This document shows, piece by piece, positions 48,618 through 56,493 of a stretch of DNA of 64,000 nt. Position 1 is the stretch's first letter. Every line of letters begins with the position of its first letter. Source of the stretch: Ralstonia pickettii (GTDB lineage Bacteria > Pseudomonadota > Gammaproteobacteria > Burkholderiales > Burkholderiaceae); NCBI RefSeq assembly GCF_030582395.1, contig NZ_CP104381.1:992001-1056000 (forward strand), in the 5' to 3' direction. The notes beneath the pieces are model-generated. The model had not been told where the DNA came from. It ran no database searches and saw only the letters and a list, made by a program, of their open reading frames with translations. The translations under genes were made by a program, and so were the position numbers.

Positions 48618-49067
48618 ATGGGCATGAGGACTTGGACGGGGTTGAATCTGGTGGCGCTACTGACAGGGTGTGGGAGCGTCCCGCCAGCGCAAGACCCCGA
48701 TTATCTGAAAGCCGAAGCGATGATGGCCAAGCAGCGTGAGGAAGCCGTCATCACGTGCGTGGGGAAGGCCCAGTGCGACAAGGCGTGGGCACTGACGCGC
48801 GTCTACGTGTCGGAGCGCTCCGCGACCAAGGTGCAGCTCTCCACCGACACCCTTATCGAGACCTACGGGCCCGTGGACCGCGTGACCGTGAGCCTGCGCG
48901 CCGTGCGCACGCCTGGGCGAGGGGATACGCAGACCATCGAGATTGGAGCGAACTGCCGAGGCATGTATGCGCCTGGCGGTGGGCCGGGTTCCTTCTACAT
49001 TCCCTGCATCAAGCAGGTCGTGCCGCACATCGTGCAGTTCCGGCCGTTCATCCAGGCGCGTCTGTAG
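48618..49067 (+). CDS. Lipoprotein, 149 aa
   Basis: Short signal sequence with lipobox LLTGC (Cys 18). Mature part contains four Cys and a beta-rich region (DRVTVSLRAVRTPGRGDTQ). Periplasmic or outer-membrane location expected. Unknown role; could be superinfection-related. Confidence 0.65.
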   Translation: MGMRTWTGLNLVALLTGCGSVPPAQDPDYLKAEAMMAKQREEAVITCVGKAQCDKAWALTRVYVSERSATKVQLSTDTLIETYGPVDRVTVSLRAVRTPGRGDTQTIEIGANCRGMYAPGGGPGSFYIPCIKQVVPHIVQFRPFIQARL

Positions 49068-49069
49068 GC

Positions 49070-49351
49070 TCAGGCGGGCTTGGCCAGCTTTTCCAGATAG
49101 GCGAGCTGCTCAGGGGAGAGGCTCTTGAACTGCTCCAGCAGCTTGGCCTGTTTGCCGCGACTCGATTCCTTGGCCTGGCGGCGTGCCTCGAAGTGCGTGC
49201 GGAAGTCCTCGACGTTGGCGTTGAGCGCCAGCACTTCCATGACCGCGCCTTGGCTGATCTTGAACTGTTTTGCGATTTCCCCGATCCGCGTTGCCGCTTC
49301 CTTGTTCACCACGACGGTGTGACGCGGGTTCTCGTTCTTCTCTTCTGCCAT
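49070..49351 (-). CDS. Hypothetical protein, 93 aa
   Basis: Leftward, GAGGAA upstream of ATG. TRIGEIAKQFKISQGAVMEVL looks like a short helix-turn-helix, so a small DNA-binding regulator is possible. Convergent with the lipoprotein gene, two bases apart. Confidence 0.6.
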   Translation of the reverse strand: MAEEKNENPRHTVVVNKEAATRIGEIAKQFKISQGAVMEVLALNANVEDFRTHFEARRQAKESSRGKQAKLLEQFKSLSPEQLAYLEKLAKPA

Positions 49352-49436
49352 CGAGCATTTTCCTCAAGTTTTATGCACACATGTGCGTTTGCTTGAGAAT
49401 TATAGTGCTTGAGAAGTTGCGTCCCCTGGCCGCCTC

Positions 49437-49838
49437 TCAAACGCCGGCCTCAACGAGCGCGTTCTCGATCTGTTCCTCGGTCGGTGGGCTCGCTTCGGCG
49501 TGCCCTGGCGCAGGCAGACCCATCTCACCTGGCGTAGGAAAGCGCACCACCCACGTCTGCGCGTAGTCGGCAAGCGTGTCGATGCCTTCCACCCGCCGTT
49601 CATAGCCGGACAGCAGCATCATTGAGTCTCGTGCCCACACCAGCTGGGCGTCGAAAAGCACCCACTGCTTACCCTCGGCGTCCTCGACCTGGCTAAGTTC
49701 GGCCACCCGTGTGGTCCGTTGGTTGATGTTGTCGCGTTTGTCGGTCAGGGAGAAGATGCCGCGTGCGTTTCCCATCGCCCGCATCCACTTCTGCTTCATC
49801 ACGCCCTTGATCTTGAGCGGCGTCACATGCACTTTCAT
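49437..49838 (-). CDS. Hypothetical protein, 133 aa
   Basis: Leftward, mixed alpha/beta with an acidic Pro-rich tail. Upstream is an ATACTG/CAGTAT dyad (49850-49871) containing TATACT as -10 on this strand. Unknown. Confidence 0.55.
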   Translation of the reverse strand: MKVHVTPLKIKGVMKQKWMRAMGNARGIFSLTDKRDNINQRTTRVAELSQVEDAEGKQWVLFDAQLVWARDSMMLLSGYERRVEGIDTLADYAQTWVVRFPTPGEMGLPAPGHAEASPPTEEQIENALVEAGV

Positions 49839-49875
49839 GGCTGCACCAATACTGTATGGATATCCAGTATAGCGC

Positions 49876-49902
49876 CCAAAAGAAAGCCCGCCGAAGCGGG
49901 CT
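49876..49902 (-). terminator. Rho-independent terminator (leftward)
   Basis: AGCCCGC-TTCG-GCGGGCT then TTTCTTTT on the minus strand. Ends the 49907 gene. Confidence 0.85.
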
Positions 49903-49906
49903 GTTG

Positions 49907-50086
49907 CTACGCGGTGAATCCGATGCGGGGCGACTCTTCGGGCGGCGGCTCGGGCTGCACCAGAAGCCCGTAGGGCATGTCGCGCAGCGCCAGCAGACCG
50001 GCCAGGCAGAGCGGGTTGTGGGTCACGAAGGTCAGGATGACGGTCGCCGCCAGAATGGCGAGGTTCAGGAGCAGGGCGTGGGTCAT
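49907..50086 (-). CDS. Small membrane protein, 59 aa
   Basis: Not obvious in frame listings because it is short. Begins with a hydrophobic stretch (LLLNLAILAATVILTFV), continues LCLAGLLAL, then a Pro/Glu-rich tail. CGAGG ribosome site and own terminator support it. Downstream of the helicase gene. Confidence 0.6.
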   Translation of the reverse strand: MTHALLLNLAILAATVILTFVTHNPLCLAGLLALRDMPYGLLVQPEPPPEESPRIGFTA

Positions 50087-50099
50087 GGGGCCTCGAAGG

Positions 50100-50115
50100 T
50101 AAGTCGGAACTTACA
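50100..50115. promoter_or_regulatory. GTAAGT-CGGA-ACTTAC dyad
   Basis: Perfect 6-base arms, 4-base spacer, upstream of the leftward small membrane gene. Possibly a diverged motif copy facing left. Confidence 0.4.
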
Positions 50116-50149
50116 TCATACGCACGCCCACGCGGCTGCTCTATAAGGC

Positions 50150-51721
50150 TCAGGCGGCCTTCTTCAGCAGGCCCAGACCCTCGAAATCGAAGTCTGCGCC
50201 GGCGGCCAGGATGTTCTCAGCGAAACCAGGCGTGCCCTCGATGATGGCGCGGCGCTGCTGCGCGTGCGCCTTCAGGTGGCCGTTGTAGGCGTCCTCGTAG
50301 TCGACCACCAGGCAGATGTTGGGGCCAACCTTCTTCGCACGCAGACCACGACCAATACGCTGGCGCAGCGACACTTCCGCCTTGCCGCCGCCGGCGAGGA
50401 TAACCATGCCCACCGCCGGCACGTCCACGCCCACGTCGAGGATGGTCGTGCCGATCAGCACGTCGAGGTCGCCCTTGGCCAAGCGTGCGAGTGCGGCCTT
50501 GCGCTCCTTCTGGTCGTTCTCGCCCCGAATGAACGCGGCACGCACGCCGGCGGCCTTGAGCGTGGCTACCAGTTTCTCCCCATGCTTGGTCTGCTGCACG
50601 AGGATCATGACCGACATGCCCAGCTTCGCGCCGCGCACGGCCTCATAGACGATCGAGGCGTTACGCTCGGCCCCGTCGACGATGCCCAGTCGGTAGGCCG
50701 CCTGCCAGGCGGTGCCGCGATAGAGCTTCGGCGGCTGCTGCGTGAGCTGGACGATCTTGAAGTAGGGCTTGGCCAGGATGCCGCGCTCGATGAGCATCTG
50801 CTCGCTCACCTTGATGCCGATCGGGCCGAACGCGGCCATCAGGCGCATGTTCGATTCCTCGTCGTCCTTCATGAAGGGCGTCGCGGTCAGCGCCAGGCGG
50901 TAGTGGGCGTTTTTGCAGTGCTGGAGGATCTCGTAGTAGCTGTTGCCGCCCGCCTCGTGCGCCTCTTCACCGATCACCAGCTCGAACTTGGAGAGCAGGT
51001 CGATCGTCTGCTGCCGGCGGCGGGCCTGCGCATTCTGCTTGTCCACGTCATCGTCCGGGTCGGGCAGCGCGAGACGCGCAACCAAGGTCTGAACCATGCC
51101 CACGCAGACCTTCTTGACCGCTTGGCGCTCGTTACCGTGCGCGTCGACGATCGTGTGACCGAACTGACCGTCACCGAGCACCGACACCGAGATGCCCATG
51201 TCGCGCTCGATGGCGTCCTTCATCTGATACATGAGGATCGAGCGGGTGGTCAGGAACAGGGTGGGGCGGCCGATGCGGGCGATGGCCAGCTTGGCGACCT
51301 TGGACTTGCCGGCGCCAGTGGCAAGGCGAGCGATGATCTGCCCGTGGCGCAGCAGCCGCGCGATCGTATCCGGCTGATAGTCGTAGCGCGGATCGTCGGG
51401 GAAGTCGTCAACCTTGGGGTTTTCCGGCCCGAGCGGCTCCGGCAGCGGACGACGCACCGTGTTCACCGTGAAGCCCTTGCGGCGCAGCGCGGCGGCCACG
51501 AACTGCGTGAAGCCGGCGGGGAAGGTGCTCTTGCGGAAGTCGTAGAAGGACGAACGGCCATCCCAGCCGCCCGACTTGAACGCCATAGTGTTCTCTGCGC
51601 CGTCGACGCGGTAGGAGAGCACGCGCTGCACCTCCAGGGCAACCGAGCGCGAGGGCTTGTGCAGCTTGGCGATGACCGCGTTGCTGGCGATGGTTACGAC
51701 TTCACTCATTGGCCTTGCCAT
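50150..51721 (-). CDS. SF2 helicase, UvsW-like
   Basis: A 523-residue superfamily 2 helicase: YQPDTIARLLRHGQIIARLATGAGKS (motif I), a DEAD-box variant IGEEAHEA (motif II), ALTATPF (III), then helicase C-terminal IGTTILDVGVDVP and SLRQRIGRGLR (VI). The N-terminal beta domain (GGWDGRSSFYDFRKSTFPAGF) matches T4 UvsW, which unwinds branched DNA and R-loops and switches replication mode. Either of two in-frame ATGs (51721, 51709) could start it. Faces left, unlike the other replication genes. Confidence 0.85.
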   Translation of the reverse strand: MARPMSEVVTIASNAVIAKLHKPSRSVALEVQRVLSYRVDGAENTMAFKSGGWDGRSSFYDFRKSTFPAGFTQFVAAALRRKGFTVNTVRRPLPEPLGPENPKVDDFPDDPRYDYQPDTIARLLRHGQIIARLATGAGKSKVAKLAIARIGRPTLFLTTRSILMYQMKDAIERDMGISVSVLGDGQFGHTIVDAHGNERQAVKKVCVGMVQTLVARLALPDPDDDVDKQNAQARRRQQTIDLLSKFELVIGEEAHEAGGNSYYEILQHCKNAHYRLALTATPFMKDDEESNMRLMAAFGPIGIKVSEQMLIERGILAKPYFKIVQLTQQPPKLYRGTAWQAAYRLGIVDGAERNASIVYEAVRGAKLGMSVMILVQQTKHGEKLVATLKAAGVRAAFIRGENDQKERKAALARLAKGDLDVLIGTTILDVGVDVPAVGMVILAGGGKAEVSLRQRIGRGLRAKKVGPNICLVVDYEDAYNGHLKAHAQQRRAIIEGTPGFAENILAAGADFDFEGLGLLKKAA

Positions 51722-51746
51722 CCTATCTTTGGAGGAGTAAAGTATA

Positions 51747-51765
51747 AGTCAATATTGACTATTCC
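51747..51765 (+). promoter_or_regulatory. Dyad-promoter between divergent helicase and ParB genes
   Basis: AGTCA-ATAT-TGACT into TATTCC. Could affect both directions. Confidence 0.7.
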
Positions 51766-51783
51766 TAAACAGGGATACCCACA

Positions 51784-52425
51784 ATGTCGCAATTCCCCAC
51801 GGTGGACCCGAAGCTGTTGCGCCACAACCCGTGGAACACCAACGTCGTGTCGCCGGACAACGAGGCCAAGCTGGACGAATCCGTCGAGCGCCTCGGCATG
51901 TTCAAGCCGATCATCGTGCGCGAACTCCCCGACGGCACGATGGAGATTCTGGGCGGTGCCCACCGACGCGACGCTGCGATCCGCAAGAAGCTCACCTCCG
52001 TTCCGATCATGAATCTGGGGCGTATCTCCGACCAGCGCGCGAAGGAAATCAGCCTGGTGGACAACGGTCGCTACGGCGCGGACGACGCGCTGCGCTTGGC
52101 CGAGCTGCTGGATGGTCTGGGGAGCCCAGACGAGCTGTCGAAGTTCATGCCCTATACCGACGCCGACTTCGCGTCGATCTTCTCGTCTGTGAGTATTGCG
52201 CTGGACGAGCTAGATCTACCCGACGACGACGAGCCCGCGCCGACCCTGCCCGCCGAGAAGAAGGTGCAGACCCACCAGATCATGCGATTCAAGGTGCCGG
52301 TCGAGGACGTGGGCCGCGTGACGGACGTGATCGAGGCGATCATGAAGGCGCAGCGCTTCACCGAGGAGGACAGCCTCACGAATGCCGGCAACGCGCTGGT
52401 CCACCTCTGCACACGGGGAGCGTGA
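51784..52425 (+). CDS. ParB-like nuclease/CTPase domain protein, 213 aa
   Basis: N-terminal ParB domain: NPWNTNVVSPDNEAKLDESV, FKPIIVRELPDGTMEILGGAHRRDAA (GxHRR box). The C-terminal half is acidic then helical. No HTH of chromosomal ParB and no ParA nearby, so partition is unlikely. Pairs with a second ParB-like gene 170 bases on. Confidence 0.82.
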   Translation: MSQFPTVDPKLLRHNPWNTNVVSPDNEAKLDESVERLGMFKPIIVRELPDGTMEILGGAHRRDAAIRKKLTSVPIMNLGRISDQRAKEISLVDNGRYGADDALRLAELLDGLGSPDELSKFMPYTDADFASIFSSVSIALDELDLPDDDEPAPTLPAEKKVQTHQIMRFKVPVEDVGRVTDVIEAIMKAQRFTEEDSLTNAGNALVHLCTRGA

Positions 52426-52426
52426 G

Positions 52427-52600
52427 TTGGCCCGCTGCGACCACCCATTTCCCGAGTGCCAGACGTGCGCGAACCGCGAGTTTGACCCGCAGCAGTGCGA
52501 CAGCTGCGTGGACGGCTCCAACTACGAGTTCGACGATGAGGACTACCTGACCATTCAGGACTTCATCCAACCCTTCATGAAGCGAAAGGAAGCTGCATGA
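52427..52600 (+). CDS. Zinc-ribbon protein, 57 aa
   Basis: TTG start after GGGGAG. Cys at 4, 11, 14, 24 and 27 (CQTC, CDSC) define two knuckles. Lies between the two ParB-like genes, with ATGA overlap to the second. Confidence 0.55.
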   Translation: MARCDHPFPECQTCANREFDPQQCDSCVDGSNYEFDDEDYLTIQDFIQPFMKRKEAA

Positions 52601-53244
52601 CCGAAGTCAAGCCCAACATCCAGCTCTGGGACATTGCGCGGCTGGTTCCCTACAAGAACAACGTCAAGAAGCACGACGCCGCGCAGGTGGCCAAGATCGC
52701 TGAGTCGATCCGTCGCTTCAAATGGACGCAGCCGATCGTGGTGGATCGCGACGGCGTGATCATCAATGGCCACGGCCGGCGCCTGGCTGCCATCGAGCTG
52801 GGCCTGTCGCAGGTTCCGGTCTGGGTGCGCGACGACCTGACGGAAGAGGAGGTGCGCGCGGCTCGCCTGTCCGACAACCGGGTGGCGCTCTCCGACATTG
52901 ATGCCGACATGCTGCAAGCCGAGCTGGCGGGCCTGAACATCGACCTCTCCGGCATCTTTGACGACAAGGAGCTGGAGTTCCTGTCGGCTGACCTTGGCGA
53001 GATGAACGACGACGCCTTCGTGGAAGACCTCGAGGCCGAGATCGCCGAGCAGGTTGCCGAGACCAAGCGCGAGATCGAAGCCACGGACGTGCGTGAGGTG
53101 AAGATCGCCAAGGCGCTGGGCTTTACCGCGATCCAGGGCAAGGACGAGCGTGTGGTGGCTCGCTTCATGGCCACGGCCGAGGCGGAGACCGGACTGACCG
53201 GCGCCGACGCATTCATCGCCCAGCTGAAGAAGCTGGCCGCCTGA
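52597..53244 (+). CDS. ParB-like protein, 215 aa
   Basis: ParB N-terminal domain as found in phage-borne ParB-methylase fusions: LVPYKNNVKKHDAAQVAKIAES, WTQPIVVDRDGVIINGHGRRLAA, and RAARLSDNRVAL. No methylase domain is attached. C-terminus acidic then helical. Probably a sequence scanner that serves another enzyme; the ABC/GNAT operon is directly downstream. Confidence 0.85.
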   Translation: MTEVKPNIQLWDIARLVPYKNNVKKHDAAQVAKIAESIRRFKWTQPIVVDRDGVIINGHGRRLAAIELGLSQVPVWVRDDLTEEEVRAARLSDNRVALSDIDADMLQAELAGLNIDLSGIFDDKELEFLSADLGEMNDDAFVEDLEAEIAEQVAETKREIEATDVREVKIAKALGFTAIQGKDERVVARFMATAEAETGLTGADAFIAQLKKLAA

Positions 53245-53248
53245 TACC

Positions 53249-53267
53249 AGTCAGCACTGACTACTAA
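53249..53267 (+). promoter_or_regulatory. Dyad-promoter for the ABC/GNAT operon
   Basis: AGTCA-GCAC-TGACT into TACTAA (53262-53267); first ATG eight bases later. Confidence 0.7.
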
Positions 53268-53273
53268 AAAGCC

Positions 53274-53384
53274 ATGACGACCTTTCTCTTGATCGCACTG
53301 GGCGGGCTCTTCACGCTGCTGCTGCTCATCGTGATTGGCGGCGCCTGGCTGATGTTCAACCTTGACAAGTTCATGATCGGATGA
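53274..53384 (+). CDS. Single-pass membrane peptide, 36 aa
   Basis: MTTFLLIALGGLFTLLLLIV... is one transmembrane helix with a short charged end. ATGA overlap with the ABC ATPase gene supports it. Too short for usual gene callers. Confidence 0.5.
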   Translation: MTTFLLIALGGLFTLLLLIVIGGAWLMFNLDKFMIG

Positions 53385-54031
53385 TCTACACCGTCAACAA
53401 GCGCTTTACCTCGAGCGTGGAGCGCACTGAGCGCGTCCTCGAAGTCGCGGAGGGCTTCGGGCTCGGGCTCGACGACAAAGAGTTCGTCGTGTTCGACAAC
53501 CAGCCCATTGAAGTCAACCAGGGGGACGTTTGCTACGTGACCGGCCAGTCCGGCTCCGGCAAGTCCACCGTGCTGCGTGAGCTGAAGGCGCAGATGGAGA
53601 CAGAGGGCCTGAAGGTCGCCGACATTGATGCTGTCGAGCTGCTGGACAAGCCGCTCATCGACCAGATCGGCGCCAGCACCCAGGAAGCGCTGGGCCTGCT
53701 CTCGATCGCCGGTCTGAACGACGCCTACCTGTTCATCCGCAAGCCGTCGGAGCTGTCTGACGGTCAGCGCTACCGCTTCCGCCTGGCCAAGCTCATCGAG
53801 AGCGGCGCCGGCGTGTGGGTCGCAGACGAGTTCCTGGCCGTGGTCGATCGGATCACCGCCAAGGTCATCGCCTTCAACCTGCAAAAGGTGGCCCGCCAGC
53901 GCGGCGCCACGCTCATCGTCGCCACGACCCACACCGACCTGCGGGCCGACCTGGCGCCCAACCTCTACATCGAAAAGCGCTACCGGGAAAAGATCGAGAT
54001 CGTCCGGGTGCCCGAAGGATTCAAGGAATGA
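53381..54031 (+). CDS. ABC-type ATPase of COG2401 kind, 216 aa
   Basis: Soluble ABC ATPase: Walker A GQSGSGKST (55-63), signature LSDGQ (125-129), Walker B VWVADE (145-150) and H-loop H184. No membrane permease is encoded. The family COG2401 joins such an ATPase to an acetyltransferase; here that second half is the separate gene at 55581. The start ERTERVLEVAEGFGL is also typical of that family. Likely works with the ParB-like proteins on DNA. Confidence 0.8.
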   Translation: MIYTVNKRFTSSVERTERVLEVAEGFGLGLDDKEFVVFDNQPIEVNQGDVCYVTGQSGSGKSTVLRELKAQMETEGLKVADIDAVELLDKPLIDQIGASTQEALGLLSIAGLNDAYLFIRKPSELSDGQRYRFRLAKLIESGAGVWVADEFLAVVDRITAKVIAFNLQKVARQRGATLIVATTHTDLRADLAPNLYIEKRYREKIEIVRVPEGFKE

Positions 54032-54372
54032 CCATTCTCAAGACCACCGCTGCGACGTTTGAGCAGGACGTGCTCGAGCCAGCAAAACAAGGCCCGATCG
54101 TCGTGGCCTTCACCGCGTCCTGGTGCGGCCCCTGCAAGCTGCTCAAGCCCAAGCTCGAACAGCTGGCTGACGCCTGGGGCTTCACCCTGGCCATCGTCGA
54201 CGCCGGCGAAGACAAGGCGCTGGCGGCCGAACACGGCGTGCGCGCCGTGCCCACTGTGCTGACCCTCGAGAACGGCGCCGTGCTGGGCCGCTTCAGCGGC
54301 GACCGCTCGCAGTCCGAACTCGAGAAGCACTTCCGCTCCCTGGGCCTGGCCCAAACCAACCTGGAGTTCTGA
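54028..54372 (+). CDS. Thioredoxin
   Basis: A 114-residue thioredoxin with ASWCGPCKLLKP (C33, C36) and the cis-Pro AVPTV. AAGGA ribosome site, ATGA overlap with the ATPase gene. Could reduce the phage NrdA, act as a polymerase processivity factor as in T7, or serve the neighbouring modification enzymes. Cytoplasmic; no signal peptide. Confidence 0.9.
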   Translation: MTILKTTAATFEQDVLEPAKQGPIVVAFTASWCGPCKLLKPKLEQLADAWGFTLAIVDAGEDKALAAEHGVRAVPTVLTLENGAVLGRFSGDRSQSELEKHFRSLGLAQTNLEF

Positions 54373-54373
54373 C

Positions 54374-54490
54374 ATGCCGCTCGCGCTCGTCTTCCCGTTC
54401 TTCATTGCCATCGTGCTCGGCGCCTGGGCTTCCGGCCACCGCAAGCGGCGCGATGACGACGACTGGCCAAGCGGAGCTGCGCGCGCATGA
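54374..54490 (+). CDS. Membrane peptide, 38 aa
   Basis: One hydrophobic helix (LALVFPFFIAIVLGAWA) followed by a charged tail (HRKRRDDDDW). Overlaps the next start (ATGA). Confidence 0.5.
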   Translation: MPLALVFPFFIAIVLGAWASGHRKRRDDDDWPSGAARA

Positions 54491-54756
54491 GCTGGCTGGA
54501 ACTGGTGGCGCTTGCCGGCGCCACCTTTTTCTCGGTGTTCCTGATGGGCCTTCAGTCGCGGAACGTCAACCAGGGCCGCTATCTCGCGTCCGTGGTGACT
54601 TCCTTCGGCATCAGCGTCGGCAACTTCACGTTCGCTCGCTATGCCTCGACCGGGAGCCTCGCAGCGTTCTTTACGAGCGCCGCCGGCGGCATGGCCGGCA
54701 TCGCGTTCGCCATCTGGTTCTACAAACGATTCATGGAGAAGCGTCATGGCCGCTAA
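54487..54756 (+). CDS. Membrane protein, 89 aa
   Basis: Three predicted helices (LELVALAGATFFSVFLMGL; ASVVTSFGISVGNFTFA; AGGMAGIAFAIWFYKRF). It looks like a recurrent phage membrane protein family with QSRNVNQGRY. Possibly holin-like; located before terminase genes. Confidence 0.6.
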   Translation: MSWLELVALAGATFFSVFLMGLQSRNVNQGRYLASVVTSFGISVGNFTFARYASTGSLAAFFTSAAGGMAGIAFAIWFYKRFMEKRHGR

Positions 54757-54904
54757 CCCCAATCCCAAGACGCCGGTCAACCCGGTGAAGACCATCGCCG
54801 ACAAGCTGAACAAGGCCAACGGCAAGCAGCTGGACATTTCGAAAACCAAGACGCCGCTTCGTGACTCGGGCACGACGCTGCCGCCGCTCGTGAAGGGGAA
54901 GTGA
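54746..54904 (+). CDS. Hypothetical protein, 52 aa
   Basis: Overlaps the membrane protein by eleven bases. Pro/Lys-rich, probably disordered. GTGATG overlap with the next gene. Confidence 0.45.
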   Translation: MAANPNPKTPVNPVKTIADKLNKANGKQLDISKTKTPLRDSGTTLPPLVKGK

Positions 54905-55164
54905 TGCTGAATTTCGGAACCGCAGTTGAGGCCCTCAAGCGGGGCCAGCGCGTGTGCCGCGCGGGCTGGAACGGCAAGGGAATGTGGCTCGCGCTGGTCG
55001 CTGCCTACGACTACAACCCGCACGCCGGCCAGGGTGCCGTGCATGCGCTGGGCTGCGAGAAGCTGCCCTGGATCGGCATGAAGACGGCCGACAACAAGTT
55101 CGTGCCCTGGCTCGCCTCGCAGACCGATATCCTCGCCGAAGACTGGCAGATCCTGGGAGCCTGA
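54904..55164 (+). CDS. tad2: DUF2829 / Tad2-like anti-Thoeris protein
   Basis: An 86-residue protein with the DUF2829 pattern: LNFGTAVEALKRGQRVCRAGWNGKGMWLAL, IGMKTADNKFVPWLASQ, then TDILAEDW. Known family members (Tad2) form tetramers that bind the cyclic ADP-ribose-type signal of Thoeris and block that abortive defence. Whether this copy does so is untested. Coupled start in the middle of the ABC/GNAT operon. Confidence 0.85.
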   Translation: MLNFGTAVEALKRGQRVCRAGWNGKGMWLALVAAYDYNPHAGQGAVHALGCEKLPWIGMKTADNKFVPWLASQTDILAEDWQILGA

Positions 55165-55165
55165 C

Positions 55166-55594
55166 ATGGCAAGCCGCAAAAAGTGGCCGCGCCTGGTCAC
55201 GGTCGACGTGCCTCTGTTCAGCGGGCGGGTCTGCGTGACCACCTCCCGCGCAGACTACGAGGCCGCCGCGCGCTACCTCGGGGACTGCGGAGAGGAGCTG
55301 CAAGAGGCCATCTGGGGCGCTCTGGGCCTCACCTCGACCTACGCCCACCTGGAAACCGGTGAGCCCATGCACCTGGTGGGCGTGTTCGACGGCAAGCCGC
55401 GCACGCTCGTGCATGAGCTGGCCCACGTCGCCTTTGACGTGCTCGATCGGGTTGGGCAAGAGACCGACCGGGGCGGGCGCGAGACCTTCTGCTACTTGCA
55501 GGACTACCTGTTCGAGCGATTCGAGTCGGTGCTGCTCACGCCCGCCGAGGAGCCGGAGCCCCAGAAGCGGGAGATTGCGCATGGTCGTCGTTGA
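55166..55594 (+). CDS. HELAH zinc-peptidase-like protein, 142 aa
   Basis: Contains RTLVHELAHVAFDVLDRVG with HELAH at 83-87, and a later ETFCYLQDYLFE whose Glu could be the third ligand. Similar proteins occur in phages before terminase genes. Function unknown; a protease or only a zinc-binding scaffold. Confidence 0.65.
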   Translation: MASRKKWPRLVTVDVPLFSGRVCVTTSRADYEAAARYLGDCGEELQEAIWGALGLTSTYAHLETGEPMHLVGVFDGKPRTLVHELAHVAFDVLDRVGQETDRGGRETFCYLQDYLFERFESVLLTPAEEPEPQKREIAHGRR

Positions 55595-56492
55595 CAACCA
55601 GGACGTGCTCATTGAGCGACACCCGACGCCCAAGCGGCACATGCTGTCGCTGCTGCCGGACATTTACGTCGAGGCCGGCACCAAGGCGGACTGGGATCTC
55701 CTGCACGAGTTGCATTACAAGGCGGAGAGCCTGCCGATCGGGCCGCGCTTCTTCCGCTGCGTGATGCACGGGCAGACGATCGGCGTGGGCGTCATGTCCA
55801 TCACCACGATGCTGTCTGCCGGCCGCAACGAGGCGTTCGTCCACCTGCGCCCCAACGTCGGCGGCAAGGACAGCCGCATGATCAACCAGCACCGCGCGAA
55901 CTGGATGAACGAGTTCGCCTGCTGCAACTCGCGCCTGGTGCTGGACACCATGTTCCGTGGAGCCGGCATTTCCTACCGCATGCAGAACCTCATGATGCGC
56001 ATGTCGGGCAAGCGGGTGATCGAGTTCCAGTCGTCTATGAGCAAATTCAACCCGTTCGCGGCCAAGGCGGGCATCCGCTTCACCAAGCCTCGCAAGGCGG
56101 CCAAGTATGGGGCGGGCCTGGCGTTCTTCCGGCGCTGGTTCGACTGTGTGCCGTCGGACTACGTGGGCGTCATGGAGGAGCTGGACGCCATGTCGCCGGC
56201 CGTGCGCGACAAGTGCCTGGCTGAGATGCGCGCGTTCTACTACGCCAACTCGAGCCGCGAGAAGTCCGGCAACCAGCGCTTTGATGCCCGCGAGCGGATC
56301 GCCTCGATGGAGGTGGGCCGCCTGCTCAAGCAGCTCCAGCAGCTCGTGTTCGCCAGCCCGCTCTACGGCACTTACGAGAACCCTGATTACGACCTCCAAA
56401 GCGGCCCACGCGAGCTGCCCCCTCGACTGCCCCTGTTGGCGTTCGACAACCAGCCCGTAGACGCGCCGCTCGACCTTTCCAAGATCAGCTGA
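55581..56492 (+). CDS. GNAT-fold acyltransferase (COG2401 C-terminal / Mom-like)
   Basis: A 303-residue protein. The middle holds GNAT strands (RCVMHGQTIGVGVMSI), then SRLVLDTMFRGAGISYRMQ (117-135; RxxGxG/A acyl-CoA loop in variant form) and QSSMSKFNPFAAKAGI, the exact order seen in the acetyltransferase half of COG2401 proteins. Phage Mom DNA-modifying enzymes are also GNAT-like. With the ABC ATPase and two ParB-like proteins this suggests an enzyme that acylates DNA bases or a DNA-bound target (inference). Confidence 0.72.
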   Translation: MVVVDNQDVLIERHPTPKRHMLSLLPDIYVEAGTKADWDLLHELHYKAESLPIGPRFFRCVMHGQTIGVGVMSITTMLSAGRNEAFVHLRPNVGGKDSRMINQHRANWMNEFACCNSRLVLDTMFRGAGISYRMQNLMMRMSGKRVIEFQSSMSKFNPFAAKAGIRFTKPRKAAKYGAGLAFFRRWFDCVPSDYVGVMEELDAMSPAVRDKCLAEMRAFYYANSSREKSGNQRFDARERIASMEVGRLLKQLQQLVFASPLYGTYENPDYDLQSGPRELPPRLPLLAFDNQPVDAPLDLSKIS

Positions 56493-56493
56493 C

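Noticed and set aside
50264..52012. 582-codon plus-strand ORF opposite the helicase
   Set aside because: It crosses the dyad-promoter and ends in another frame of the ParB-like gene; the helicase motifs are on the minus strand.
51784..53244. ParABS plasmid partition system
   Set aside because: Two ParB-like domains but no ParA ATPase and no centromere-like repeat cluster; the proteins lack the ParB DNA-binding domain.
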